From: Mariniplasma anaerobium
Lineage (GTDB): Bacteria > Bacillota_I > Bacilli_A > Acholeplasmatales > Acholeplasmataceae
Direction of reading: 5' to 3'
Assembly (NCBI RefSeq): GCF_016865445.1
Contig: NZ_AP024412.1
Location: forward strand, 1,302,001-1,366,000
DNA length: 64,000 nt
Shown: positions 34,623 through 43,354 of the stretch, piece after piece
Layout of the letters: each line of letters begins with the position of its first letter
How positions within the stretch are numbered: position 1 is the stretch's first letter
Position numbers and translations under genes: made by a program
Notes under the pieces: generated by a model
What the model saw: the letters and a program-made list of their open reading frames with translations, nothing else
Databases searched by the model: none
What the model was told of the DNA's origin: nothing

Positions 34623-35172
34623 AAATAGGTTGTGTTTCTATGATGGCAAAATCTCCATCATCTCTTCTATAAACAACATTAGTCTTTCTAGTTTCGCGAT
34701 CTAGAAACACATAAAAGCCGTGTCCTGATAATTCCATTGCTGAAATAGCTTCTTGTGCTGTCATTGGTTGTAAATCAATTTTTTTATTTTTAACAAGCTG
34801 AGCTGCTAAAATATCTTTTTCTAATTGCTCAGCATCAAATTCGTTTGAATAAGCTTGTCTGATTCCTTCTTTTTCCAGATGATTTTTAAGTTTATCTTTA
34901 TATCTTCTTATTTGTGAAACTAACTTATCATTTGCTCTATCGATTGCTGAATACATATCTTTATCAGAAACCTCAGCTCTTACGATAGTCTTTTTCGCAA
35001 ATACATTTACTTCAACTTTGTGATGATCTTTGTATACTTTACATACAACTCTGATCTCATCAACTACTTCTGGACCAAAAAAGGATATTACTTTAGTAAA
35101 TCTTTTTTCAGCGTAATCTTTAATTGCATTTGTTGGAACGAATCCATTTTTTCCTAAAATTTCGAATTTCAT
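34621..35172 (-). CDS. hpf: Long-form ribosome hibernation promoting factor
   Basis: A 183-residue protein that dimerises 70S ribosomes in resting cells. The N-terminal S30AE domain covers about 1-100 (MKFEILGKNGFVPTNAIKDY) and the C-terminal dimerisation domain has MTAQEAISAMELSGHGFYVF and DGDFAIIETQP. Start at ATG 35172 has AAAGGAG seven bases away; the ATG two codons upstream is too close. It follows the ComF-like gene by 13 nt, echoing the Bacillus order comF...hpf-secA-prfB. Confidence 0.93.
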   Translation of the reverse strand: MKFEILGKNGFVPTNAIKDYAEKRFTKVISFFGPEVVDEIRVVCKVYKDHHKVEVNVFAKKTIVRAEVSDKDMYSAIDRANDKLVSQIRRYKDKLKNHLEKEGIRQAYSNEFDAEQLEKDILAAQLVKNKKIDLQPMTAQEAISAMELSGHGFYVFLDRETRKTNVVYRRDDGDFAIIETQPI

Positions 35173-35185
35173 AGTCATTCTCCTT

Positions 35186-35548
35186 TTATTCTATTTTATC
35201 ATATAGTGTCAAGAAATATATGTCACCAAGCTTTATGGAGTCATATAAATTCAATAATTCTTCATTTAAATAATCATCAATTAGTAAAATATGTGTATGA
35301 AAGTTATGCATAAAATCTATGATATATGGTTTATAAAAAGACATATGTGCTAAGGGTGAGATATCATCACTAGTTTGTATAAGGCTCTGCCATATCATGA
35401 CACCTCCTTTAATTGGAATCATACTTCGTTTTGGTATTAAAGGATATTTTTGATAACATAACTCACAAATATGATGTCTATTGATTTTAAAAATGTTAAA
35501 AAGATGTTTTCTAGTTGTTATTTTTTTCTTACATATCTCACAAAACAT
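35186..35548 (-). CDS. ComF-like zinc-ribbon protein without phosphoribosyltransferase domain
   Basis: A 120-residue protein. The first 50 residues have two Cys pairs, FCEICKKKI and ICELCYQKYPLI, spaced like the zinc ribbon that begins ComFC-type competence proteins. The remaining 70 residues have no PRPP-binding motif, so the transferase domain of ComF is missing or changed beyond recognition. Location beside hpf, as comF genes in Bacilli, supports a ComF origin. Strong ribosome site AGGAGG, but partly inside a hairpin. No function is assigned. Confidence 0.6.
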   Translation of the reverse strand: MFCEICKKKITTRKHLFNIFKINRHHICELCYQKYPLIPKRSMIPIKGGVMIWQSLIQTSDDISPLAHMSFYKPYIIDFMHNFHTHILLIDDYLNEELLNLYDSIKLGDIYFLTLYDKIE

Positions 35549-35551
35549 AAC

Positions 35552-35581
35552 AAGCCCTCCTAAACAATGTTAGTTGGGCTT
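35552..35581 (-). promoter_or_regulatory. Hairpin covering the ribosome site of the ComF-like gene
   Basis: On the minus strand AAGCCC (35576-35581) pairs with GGGCTT (35552-35557), with further pairing inside. The AGGAGG at 35556-35561 is partly in the 3' arm. No T run follows, so it looks like translational control rather than a terminator. Confidence 0.45.
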
Positions 35582-35589
35582 TGTCTGTT

Positions 35590-37647
35590 TTACTTTTTAT
35601 ATGCTTCTACAATTTTATCTATAAGTTGATTTGGTACTTCATCATATCTAACAAACTCACGTGAGAAAGAACCTGACCCTTGAGTTAAAGCTTTTAAATC
35701 AATTGCGTAAGATACGATTTCAGCTTCTGGAACTTCCGCTACAACAACTTGGAATCCTTCAACTTGGTTCATACCAATTACATGACCTCTACGTTTACTC
35801 ATATCGCCCATTACATCACCAACGTATTGGTCTTTAACTGTAACTTCGACTTTGACTATTGGTTCTAAAATAGTTGGTTGGCAAGTTTTAACTGCATCTT
35901 TGAAAGCTAGAGAAGCTGCAAGTTTAAATGAAAGTTCATTTGAGTCTACTGGATGGTAAGATCCATCAAATAAAGTCGCTTTAATATTAATCACAGGGAA
36001 TCCTGCTAAAGGACCATGTTCAAATGTTTCAATTAACCCTTTTTCAACAGCTGGGTAGTAATTACGAGGAACTGCACCACCAAATACTTCTTCTTTAAAT
36101 ACGAATAATTCTTTAGATGGTTCAAAACGGATTTTAACATGACCAAATTGACCAGCGCCGCCTGATTGTTTCTTATGTTTACCTTCTGCTTCAACTTGCT
36201 TTTTAATTGTTTCTCTATATACGATTTTTTGATCTTGAACATCAACTTCAACTTTAAACATATTTTTCATACGTTCTAAAACATAGTTTAAGTGGGTCAT
36301 TCCTTGACCACCTAATAAAAGTTGTGCTGTTTCTTTATTTCTTAATATTTCAAAGGTTGGATCTTCGATATTGATTCTATGAAGTGCCATTGAAATTTTA
36401 TCTTCATCATTTTTATTTTTTGGATGTACTGCAATATAAATAACTGGTGTTGGTTGTTTAACAGGTTCATACATGATTTCATTTTTTGGATCAGATAATG
36501 TAAATCCTGTTTCAATACCATCCATTTTTGCAATTGCACACATATCGCCAGCATGGAAAGTTGTTTGTTCAATAAGATTCTTTCCACTAATTGCTGATAG
36601 ATTTGAAATCTTTTTTTGTTGTTGTGTATTTGGTATCACAATTTCTTGTCCAGAGGTTAAAATACCTGAATTAATTTTAACTAAATTAACTGTGCCTAAG
36701 AAAGGATCAACAACTGTTTTGTAAACATATGCTGAAAATGGTTCATCATCATGTGTTAAACGTGTTACTTCTTCTTTAGTTTTTTGATCTATAGCAGTCA
36801 AAGGTGCTAATTCATCTGGTGCAGGTAAATAATCAATTAACATATTTAATAATGTTTCAATACCAATTGTTTTTGTAGCACTACCTACAATTACAGGTGT
36901 TAGTTCGCCTTCAATAACACTCTTATGTAGTGTTTGTTTGATTTTTTCATCAGGAATTTCTTCGCCTGATAAATAAAGTTCTAATAATTCTTCTGATGTT
37001 TCAGCAACACTTTCTATGATTAGATTATGTAGTTCATCAATTTTAGGTCTTTTTTCTTCCCAAATTTCTGCATCTTTACATACATCACCATCATAAATTC
37101 TTGCATTCATATCAACAACATTTACGAAACCTTCAAAATTTTCTTCATGACCAATTGGCCATGCAAATGGTACAGCTTTTTTACCAAGTTTTTCTCTTAT
37201 TTCTTCTAATACTTTTTCGAACTTGACATTTTCTTTATCCATTTTGTTAATAAAAAGTATTGCAGGTATATGACGTTTTCTTACTTCATTCCAAACGCGT
37301 TCAGTACCAACTTCAACACCTTTTGATGCATCGATTAATATAATTGCGCCTTTAACAACTTCTAATGCTTGATTTAAATCTCCTACAAATTCATCGCTGC
37401 CTGGTACGTCTAAGAAATTAAGTTTGTAGTTTTTCCATTCTGCTGGAATTAAACTCAAAGAAAGACTAGTTTGTTTATTTTGTTCTTCAACTAAATAATC
37501 AGAAACAGTGTTTTTTCTTTCAACTTCTCCCTTTTTTTCGATACCGCCAGAAACAAATAATAATGATTCTGACATGCTTGTTTTTCCAGTTCCCTGGTGT
37601 CCTAAGATGGCTATGTTGCGAATCTCTTTGGTGGTATACTCCTTCAT
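35590..37647 (-). CDS. Elongation factor G-like GTPase (FusA2 type)
   Basis: A 685-residue protein with all EF-G domains: GTPase (1-270), domain II, III, IV (with GGAGQFGHVKIRFEP) and V (MGDMSKRRGHVIGMN). The G domain deviates from canonical EF-G: P-loop GHQGTGKTS, switch I QTSLSLS in place of RGITI, and switch II DVPGSDEF in place of DTPGHVDF, so the catalytic His is Ser. NKMD is intact. It therefore belongs to the EF-G-like paralogues whose role differs from translocation. Its partner gene downstream is the ComF-like protein, 41 nt away. AGGAGG precedes the ATG. Confidence 0.88.
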   Translation of the reverse strand: MKEYTTKEIRNIAILGHQGTGKTSMSESLLFVSGGIEKKGEVERKNTVSDYLVEEQNKQTSLSLSLIPAEWKNYKLNFLDVPGSDEFVGDLNQALEVVKGAIILIDASKGVEVGTERVWNEVRKRHIPAILFINKMDKENVKFEKVLEEIREKLGKKAVPFAWPIGHEENFEGFVNVVDMNARIYDGDVCKDAEIWEEKRPKIDELHNLIIESVAETSEELLELYLSGEEIPDEKIKQTLHKSVIEGELTPVIVGSATKTIGIETLLNMLIDYLPAPDELAPLTAIDQKTKEEVTRLTHDDEPFSAYVYKTVVDPFLGTVNLVKINSGILTSGQEIVIPNTQQQKKISNLSAISGKNLIEQTTFHAGDMCAIAKMDGIETGFTLSDPKNEIMYEPVKQPTPVIYIAVHPKNKNDEDKISMALHRINIEDPTFEILRNKETAQLLLGGQGMTHLNYVLERMKNMFKVEVDVQDQKIVYRETIKKQVEAEGKHKKQSGGAGQFGHVKIRFEPSKELFVFKEEVFGGAVPRNYYPAVEKGLIETFEHGPLAGFPVINIKATLFDGSYHPVDSNELSFKLAASLAFKDAVKTCQPTILEPIVKVEVTVKDQYVGDVMGDMSKRRGHVIGMNQVEGFQVVVAEVPEAEIVSYAIDLKALTQGSGSFSREFVRYDEVPNQLIDKIVEAYKK

Positions 37648-37686
37648 CCTTTACCTCCTGTAATCGTTTTCAGTTTCTATACTTTT

Positions 37687-37695
37687 ATTATAGCA
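37687..37695 (-). promoter_or_regulatory. Extended -10 promoter of the EF-G-like gene
   Basis: TGCTATAAT on the minus strand, 40 nt before the start; no good -35 is visible. Confidence 0.45.
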
Positions 37696-37739
37696 TAAAA
37701 AATAACAAGAATATAGATGTTATACATGAAATCTAAAAT

Positions 37740-37768
37740 TTAACATAATCATCAAGTAGTGATATAAT
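37740..37768 (+). promoter_or_regulatory. Promoter of yidD
   Basis: TTAACA (37740-37745), 17-bp spacer, TATAAT (37763-37768), 15 nt before the yidD start. Confidence 0.6.
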
Positions 37769-37783
37769 AAAGATGGTGAAATT

Positions 37784-38047
37784 ATGAATAAAAATGCAAT
37801 TAAACTCATTGAGTGGTACCAAAAAGAAATATCTCCAAACAGTAATCACAAGTGTAGACACACCCCTACTTGTAGTGCTTATGCAAAAACTTCTTATGAA
37901 CGCTTTAATTTTTTTAAAGCTTCTTTTTTGACTACAAAAAGAGTGCTTACTTGTAATCCTTTGTTTAAACCTAAATATGATCCAGTTCCTGAAAAAAAAG
38001 TGAAAAAGAAATCTCTCAAAAAGAATATAGAAAATAAAAGTGAATAG
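37784..38047 (+). CDS. yidD: Membrane protein insertion efficiency factor YidD
   Basis: An 87-residue protein of the YidD family. The signature is IEWYQKEISPN followed by CRHTPTCSAYAKTSYERF and TKRVLTCNPL with three conserved Cys. Family members have an amphipathic helix at the membrane and help YidC-dependent insertion. The C terminus is strongly basic. Usually it neighbours rnpA/yidC; here it is a single gene with its own promoter and terminator. Confidence 0.92.
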   Translation: MNKNAIKLIEWYQKEISPNSNHKCRHTPTCSAYAKTSYERFNFFKASFLTTKRVLTCNPLFKPKYDPVPEKKVKKKSLKKNIENKSE

Positions 38048-38065
38048 ATTTTATTCACTTTTTTT
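38037..38065 (+). terminator. Terminator of yidD
   Basis: A 10-bp stem (38037-38046 with 38052-38061, 5-nt loop) running into seven T; it includes the stop codon. Confidence 0.85.
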
Positions 38066-38075
38066 ATGCTTATAT

Positions 38076-38107
38076 AAAAAAATAAACTGCATTCAATGCA
38101 GTTTATT
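38076..38107 (-). terminator. Terminator of the V-type ATPase operon
   Basis: An 11-bp stem (38081-38091 with 38097-38107) followed by a T run on the minus strand. Confidence 0.85.
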
Positions 38108-38732
38108 ATTCTAATGATTGTTTCTTATCTTGTTGGCTCTTTATCATTTTTTGTCTAATAAATGCCTCGCGTTCTTTTTCTTCTAAAACCTCTGAAATAT
38201 ATTTAATATTTGCTTGAAATCTTGGAATAACGACATTTTCTAATGCATTAGCTCTTTTTTGTGCTTTTCTAATTGCATTAGCTAATCTATACGTCGCGTT
38301 ATCAATTTCCGCTAATTTTACAGTTAAATCCCGAACCTTTTGGAACATTTTATATGCATAGTCAAACTTTGTATTTGTAGCTCCAATACCATAAGTGACT
38401 TTAACTGGTGTAGACACGTGAGTTACTTTAGGAATTTCCACACCCATCACTGATCGATAAGTGACACTTAATCCTGAATCAATTGGTATCGATTTTGCAA
38501 TATCAGAAACAATACCCAAAGTAATATTAGCTTCTTGTAGTGCTCTATAAGCTTTGGCAAATGTATCAGAAATCTCATTTCTCAATAATTTGACATCATC
38601 TAATAAAGTCATCATTTCACGAATTAATATATTTCTTTTTCTATCCATGAGTTCATAACCTTTTTTAGCTAATTCATTAGACTTTTGAATTGTCATCAAA
38701 TTCCCTTTGGTAGGAAAAACTTGATTATTCAT
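38106..38732 (-). CDS. ntpD: V-type ATPase subunit D
   Basis: A 208-residue central-stalk subunit linking the A/B catalytic head to the membrane rotor. It is two long helices that form an antiparallel coiled coil (about 10-75 and 125-205) and carries the family start [34 protein letters not shown] pattern ([18 protein letters not shown]). ATG at 38732 is the likely start; it overlaps subunit B by 8 nt. Last gene of the nine-gene operon. Confidence 0.93.
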   Translation of the reverse strand: MNNQVFPTKGNLMTIQKSNELAKKGYELMDRKRNILIREMMTLLDDVKLLRNEISDTFAKAYRALQEANITLGIVSDIAKSIPIDSGLSVTYRSVMGVEIPKVTHVSTPVKVTYGIGATNTKFDYAYKMFQKVRDLTVKLAEIDNATYRLANAIRKAQKRANALENVVIPRFQANIKYISEVLEEKEREAFIRQKMIKSQQDKKQSLE

Positions 38733-40173
38733 GTCTCTCATCTCCCTTAAGCTCATTAATGATTGGCTTAGTTACGATGTTAAATCTCTCAACTGCTTTT
38801 TCATGATGGTAAAATTTATCTAAAACTTTTTCATCTACACGATGAAGTTCATCTTTTGGAAGCACGGATAGTAAATCCCATCCTAAATCAAGAGTATCAA
38901 TGATATCTCTATTGGTTTCAAATCCTTGATCTAAAAAATGTTTTTCAAACAATTTTCCAAATTCAATATATTTTCTATCTACTGGACTCAATTCATCTTC
39001 ACCAATAACTGATGCAAGACTTCTTGCGTCTTGAACTTGTGCATATGATGCAAAAAGTTGATTACTTACTGATGAATGGTCATCTCTTGTATACCCATCA
39101 CCAATACCGTCTTTCATAAGTCTCGATAATGAAGGTAGAATACCAACAGGAGGATAAATACCAACTTGTCCTAATTCTCTACTTAATACGATTTGACCTT
39201 CTGTAATATATCCAGTTAAATCTGGAATAGGATGTGTGATATCATCATTAGGCATTGTTAAAATAGGAATTTGTGTAACTGATCCTTTAGCACTTTTTAC
39301 AATACCCGCACGTTCATATAATGATGCAAGATCTGAATATAAATATCCTGGATAGCCCTTACGACCTGGAATTTCACCTTTAGAAGAAGAAAATTCTCTT
39401 AAGGCTTCACAATATGATGTCATATCTGTAAGTATGGTTAAAACATGCATATCATGTTTAAAAGCTAAATATTCAGCTGCAGTTAAAGCAAATCTTGGTG
39501 TTAATGTTCTTTCAATGATTGGTTCATTTGAAAGATTTAAAAACATCACAACTTTGTGCATAACACCAGCTTCTTCAAATTGTCTTTTGAAATAGTCGGC
39601 AACATCATTTTTAACACCCATAGCAGCAAATACAATACAAAAATTATCACCTTGATCTTCAGCAATCTTCGCTTGCTTAACAATTTGTACAGCTAATTCA
39701 TTATGTGGCATACCAGAACCTGAAAAAATAGGTAATTTTTGTCCACGAATTAAAGTTGTTAATGCATCGATAGATGAAATACCTGTTTGAATAAAGTTTC
39801 TTGGATAAACTCTTGCTACAGGGTTAAGCGGATGTCCGTTTATATTTCTGGTTTCGTCAATATAAACCTCACCTAATCCATCAATTGGTTTACCTGAACC
39901 ATTAAATATTCTACCTAAAATTTCTTTAGATAATGACATTTCAACAGGATGTCCAGAGAATTTAGTTTTTGTGTTTGTTAGTGAGATATTTTGCGTTCCT
40001 TGAAATACTTGAATCGCAACTCTTTTCCCTTCAATTTGGACAACACGTCCAAATCTAGATGGTTGATCGGGCAACTTGATTTCTACCATTTCTTCAAATC
40101 CAACGCCTTCAACATCATCTAAAAAGATTAAGGGACCTTTGATCTCATCTAATCCTATATATTGGAGATTCAT
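38725..40173 (-). CDS. ntpB: V-type ATPase subunit B
   Basis: A 482-residue non-catalytic nucleotide-site subunit. It lacks a functional P-loop, as expected: the equivalent position reads [16 protein letters not shown]. The conserved SRALRDI-type region appears as [11 protein letters not shown] and the [20 protein letters not shown] motif is intact. Six A/B subunits alternate to form the head; B helps shape the catalytic sites of A. Starts 10 nt after ntpA with GGAGG upstream. Confidence 0.96.
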   Translation of the reverse strand: MNLQYIGLDEIKGPLIFLDDVEGVGFEEMVEIKLPDQPSRFGRVVQIEGKRVAIQVFQGTQNISLTNTKTKFSGHPVEMSLSKEILGRIFNGSGKPIDGLGEVYIDETRNINGHPLNPVARVYPRNFIQTGISSIDALTTLIRGQKLPIFSGSGMPHNELAVQIVKQAKIAEDQGDNFCIVFAAMGVKNDVADYFKRQFEEAGVMHKVVMFLNLSNEPIIERTLTPRFALTAAEYLAFKHDMHVLTILTDMTSYCEALREFSSSKGEIPGRKGYPGYLYSDLASLYERAGIVKSAKGSVTQIPILTMPNDDITHPIPDLTGYITEGQIVLSRELGQVGIYPPVGILPSLSRLMKDGIGDGYTRDDHSSVSNQLFASYAQVQDARSLASVIGEDELSPVDRKYIEFGKLFEKHFLDQGFETNRDIIDTLDLGWDLLSVLPKDELHRVDEKVLDKFYHHEKAVERFNIVTKPIINELKGDERHE

Positions 40174-40183
40174 GATTTCCCTC

Positions 40184-41935
40184 CTATTTTATACGTTTTA
40201 TCGTACGATCTATTGATTTATAATATTGATCAAATTGATCGAGTTGATCATTTGGTACATCATATTTCATTTTTATGACTTGATCAAAAATACTAGTTTC
40301 TAATAATAAATTAAGTGATTTACCTTCTTCAATATAGTGCTTAGCTTTATCATATAAATATAAAATAACAGCCATCATTAAATTTTGTTTCTCTAATGGT
40401 ACATATGTATCATCTTTATGAAAGGCATTTTGTTGTAAAAAGCCATAACGAATCACTTTACCAATTTCAATAATAAGTTTTTGATCATCAGGTAATATAT
40501 CTGCACCAATAAGTTTAGCAATTTCTAACAATTTATTTTCTTCAGCTAACACAGCCATGATTTCTTTTCTATTAGTTAAAAATGATAATCCAACATTTTG
40601 ATCATACCATTTAGTTAAATCTAAGACATACTCAGAATAGCTTGTATTCCAATTGATAGCTGCATAATGTCTTGCATAAGCTAATTGCTTATCTAATGCC
40701 CAAAAGCTTCTTACAAAGCGTTTTGTGTTCTGTGTGACAGGTTCTGAAAAATCTCCGCCTTGTGGAGATACAGCTCCAATAATAGTTACTGAACTTTCTG
40801 CATGATTTAACGTTTCCATATATCCAGCTCTCTCATAAAACTGAGCAATACGAGATGGAAGATATGCAGGAAATCCTTCTTCAGCTGGCATCTCTTCTAA
40901 GCGCCCACTGATTTCACGAAGAGCTTCGGCCCATCTTGATGTAGAATCCGCCATCACTGCAACATGATATCCCATATCACGATAATACTCTGCAATGGTA
41001 ACACCTGTATATATACTTGCTTCACGAGCCGCAACTGGCATATTTGATGTATTTGCGATTAATACAGTTCTATCTAGTAAAAGTTTATTTGTACGTGGAT
41101 CAATTAATTCACCAAATTCTTCTAAAACTTGTGTCATTTCATTTCCACGTTCACCACAACCAACATAAATAATAATATCAGCATCACACCATTTTGCAAA
41201 TTGATGTTGCATCATAGTTTTTCCAGTTCCAAATCCACCTGGTACAGCAGCTGTTCCACCTTTAGCAATCGGAAAAAGTGTGTCAATAACACGTTGACCA
41301 CTAATTAAAGGTTTAGAGATAGGTAGTCTTTGAAAAACAGGTCTAGCTGTTTTAATTGGCCATTTCTGTGTAAGATTTAATTCGTAAACATTTCCGTGTG
41401 TATCCTCTGTTTTAACGATACAATCAAACAATGTATAAGTTCCACTCTTTTTAACTTCAATGACTCTTCCATCAAATCCTTTAGGGACCATAAGTCTATG
41501 CTCTATCATATCAGTTTCTTGAATAGTCGCATAAATCTGCCCGAATTTAAGAAGGTCATCTTTTTTAACAGTAATTTTGACATCCCATTTTTTAGTTTTA
41601 TCAAGTGGTTCAACATCACTACCTGTAGGTATATAGATACCTTCTTCTTTAGCGATTTCTTTTAAAGGGCGTTCAATCCCATCAAAAATATTCGTTAATA
41701 AACCAGGTCCTAATAACGCAGATATTGGCTCTCCTGTAGGATATACAGGTTCACCAGGTACAATACCAGTGGTTACTTCATAAACCTGAATGGTTGTTTT
41801 TTCTTTGCTAATTGAAATAACTTCACCTAAAAGTTTTTGTTTTCCAACATAAACCATTTCAAGCATATGAAAATCAACAGCATTTTTAACGGTAACAACA
41901 GGACCGTTAATCGAGTAAATTTGATTTTTAGTCAT
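40184..41935 (-). CDS. ntpA: V-type ATPase catalytic subunit A
   Basis: A 583-residue catalytic subunit hydrolysing (or making) ATP. The P-loop is [18 protein letters not shown], Walker B lies in [20 protein letters not shown], and the A-type insertion (non-homologous region, about 110-190) is present, which separates it from F-type beta. [20 protein letters not shown] is a further signature. AGGAGG precedes the ATG. Complete length. Confidence 0.97.
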   Translation of the reverse strand: MTKNQIYSINGPVVTVKNAVDFHMLEMVYVGKQKLLGEVISISKEKTTIQVYEVTTGIVPGEPVYPTGEPISALLGPGLLTNIFDGIERPLKEIAKEEGIYIPTGSDVEPLDKTKKWDVKITVKKDDLLKFGQIYATIQETDMIEHRLMVPKGFDGRVIEVKKSGTYTLFDCIVKTEDTHGNVYELNLTQKWPIKTARPVFQRLPISKPLISGQRVIDTLFPIAKGGTAAVPGGFGTGKTMMQHQFAKWCDADIIIYVGCGERGNEMTQVLEEFGELIDPRTNKLLLDRTVLIANTSNMPVAAREASIYTGVTIAEYYRDMGYHVAVMADSTSRWAEALREISGRLEEMPAEEGFPAYLPSRIAQFYERAGYMETLNHAESSVTIIGAVSPQGGDFSEPVTQNTKRFVRSFWALDKQLAYARHYAAINWNTSYSEYVLDLTKWYDQNVGLSFLTNRKEIMAVLAEENKLLEIAKLIGADILPDDQKLIIEIGKVIRYGFLQQNAFHKDDTYVPLEKQNLMMAVILYLYDKAKHYIEEGKSLNLLLETSIFDQVIKMKYDVPNDQLDQFDQYYKSIDRTIKRIK

Positions 41936-41944
41936 GGCTACCTC

Positions 41945-42550
41945 CTAAGTTCTAATGAAAAGTTTAGAGTTCTTAAAGAACCATTCTTTTCTCTCTTTGA
42001 GATTAGTATCAATCGTTTCATCAATTTCAACTTTATCTGATGGTATTTCAACAATAAAACCACCAATACGAATATCATGTGAAACTTTAATTTCATATGA
42101 TGATGTCATGGTTTTTTTGATAACATCTGTTATTCTTTGATCAATTTTAGATATGTTAAAAATAACTTTTTTATTTTTAACGTAATCATTGATTTCTTTG
42201 ATTTTTTTATTCATCAAATTATCATAATCTTTAGTTTGAATAAAATCTCCAAGTTCTAATAAAACACTTTGAAAAACCATATTAATCATAAACGATCTCT
42301 CTTTAATAAGTTTTCCATCAAATCCAACACCAATTTTATTTATCTGATCTTGATATTCTATTTGAAGTTCTCTTAGTTCTTTATTTAATTGTAAATTCTT
42401 TTTTACCATTAAGTTATCTTTGATTTTTTTCATTTCTTTTGCATATAAATAATCGATTTCTTTTCTGAGTGCACTTAATTTTACATCTGCTTCTTTATTT
42501 ATTGCTTTTTCAAAGTAACGGTAAAGCTGGTCTTCATTGTAATATGCCAA
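41945..42550 (-). CDS. ntpE: V-type ATPase subunit E
   Basis: A 201-residue peripheral-stalk subunit. The N-terminal half is a long charged helix (KAINKEADVKLSALRKEID onward to about 90) that pairs with subunit H; the C-terminal alpha/beta part ends with IGGFIVEIPSDKVEIDETID, the usual contact to the head. I take TTG at 42550 as start, with GAGGTG six bases upstream; GTG at 42559 is the alternative. Longer upstream in-frame reading overlaps subunit F and is not credible. Confidence 0.88.
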   Translation of the reverse strand: MAYYNEDQLYRYFEKAINKEADVKLSALRKEIDYLYAKEMKKIKDNLMVKKNLQLNKELRELQIEYQDQINKIGVGFDGKLIKERSFMINMVFQSVLLELGDFIQTKDYDNLMNKKIKEINDYVKNKKVIFNISKIDQRITDVIKKTMTSSYEIKVSHDIRIGGFIVEIPSDKVEIDETIDTNLKERKEWFFKNSKLFIRT

Positions 42551-42560
42551 TATCCTCACC

Positions 42561-42869
42561 TCACAGCTTGACGCCAATAGCTTCACTAATGTATCGGTCA
42601 ATCTCTTCTCCGATATTAGCACCACCATGTCTGTCTGGTATTTCAACAATAAGTTGTCTTGATTGAGTAAGTTTTAATTCTGAAATAACATTAGGTGCAA
42701 GATTCACAAGTTTAGTCGTCACTAAAATAACTGCAATAGAAGGATCTTCTAATGCATCTTCAAGTGCAAGTAAAAATTCTTTTCTTTCATGAACGATAAC
42801 ACCATCAATGCCCACTAATCTCATACCTACAAGACTATCTACATTGTCACTAAGTAAGAAAAATTTCAT
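42561..42869 (-). CDS. ntpG: V-type ATPase subunit F
   Basis: A 102-residue central-stalk subunit with a Rossmann-like fold. FFLLSDNVDSLVGMRLVGID at the N terminus and VILVTTKLVNLAP in the middle match the family; IVEIPDRHGG closes it. It binds subunit D and couples rotation. The nomenclature differs between systems (NtpG in Enterococcus, F in Thermus). AAGGA before the ATG. Confidence 0.9.
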   Translation of the reverse strand: MKFFLLSDNVDSLVGMRLVGIDGVIVHERKEFLLALEDALEDPSIAVILVTTKLVNLAPNVISELKLTQSRQLIVEIPDRHGGANIGEEIDRYISEAIGVKL

Positions 42870-42886
42870 TAAAATCCTTCTTTCGA

Positions 42887-43336
42887 TTAACCTAAATTAT
42901 TAATAATTAAAATTGATATAAGTAGTCCATAAATTGCAACCCCTTCACCAAGTGCAACAAAGATAAGTGATTTACCAAAGTTCTTTTCATTTTCAGAAAA
43001 TGCACCAATTGCTGCTGGAGCTGCGGCTGCTACTGCAATACCTGCACCAAGAGCTGACATACCTGTAGCCAGTGCTGCACTTAAGAATCCAAGACCTTGA
43101 GCAAATGTTCCAACAATAGATACTGGATCACCTTCTGCTGCATAGATTTGTGGACTAATAAACATTTGTAGGACAAATACACCTACAATAACTGTAAAAA
43201 ATCCTGCAATATGAGTTAACAATCTTCTTTTTGCAGACTGAACTGTTACCTTACCTCTAAATACTTTAATTAAAGGTAGAGTAATCAAAACTACTAATAA
43301 TAATGGTAATAAGACTTCTATTAAACTTAAATACAT
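42887..43336 (-). CDS. ntpK: V-type ATPase membrane rotor subunit K (c)
   Basis: A 149-residue proteolipid with four hydrophobic segments. Two form a leading hairpin (about 5-25 and 42-65); the second pair (75-100 and 118-146) is the conserved c-subunit hairpin with LATGMSALGAGIAVAAAAPA and, in the last helix, ALGEGVAIYGLLISI, where the single Glu is the ion-binding carboxylate. I see no Gln-rich sodium site like that of Enterococcus NtpK, so proton coupling is possible but unproven. GGAGG precedes the ATG. Confidence 0.93.
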   Translation of the reverse strand: MYLSLIEVLLPLLLVVLITLPLIKVFRGKVTVQSAKRRLLTHIAGFFTVIVGVFVLQMFISPQIYAAEGDPVSIVGTFAQGLGFLSAALATGMSALGAGIAVAAAAPAAIGAFSENEKNFGKSLIFVALGEGVAIYGLLISILIINNLG

Positions 43337-43354
43337 TTTTATATTCCTCCAGAT

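Noticed and set aside
35552..35581. Hairpin after the EF-G-like gene as an intrinsic terminator
   Set aside because: No T run follows on the minus strand and the downstream ribosome site lies within it; better read as a translational element.
41945..42649. Longer V-type ATPase subunit E starting within subunit F
   Set aside because: The additional 33 residues are the wrong-frame reading of subunit F; TTG or GTG after the F stop has a good ribosome site.
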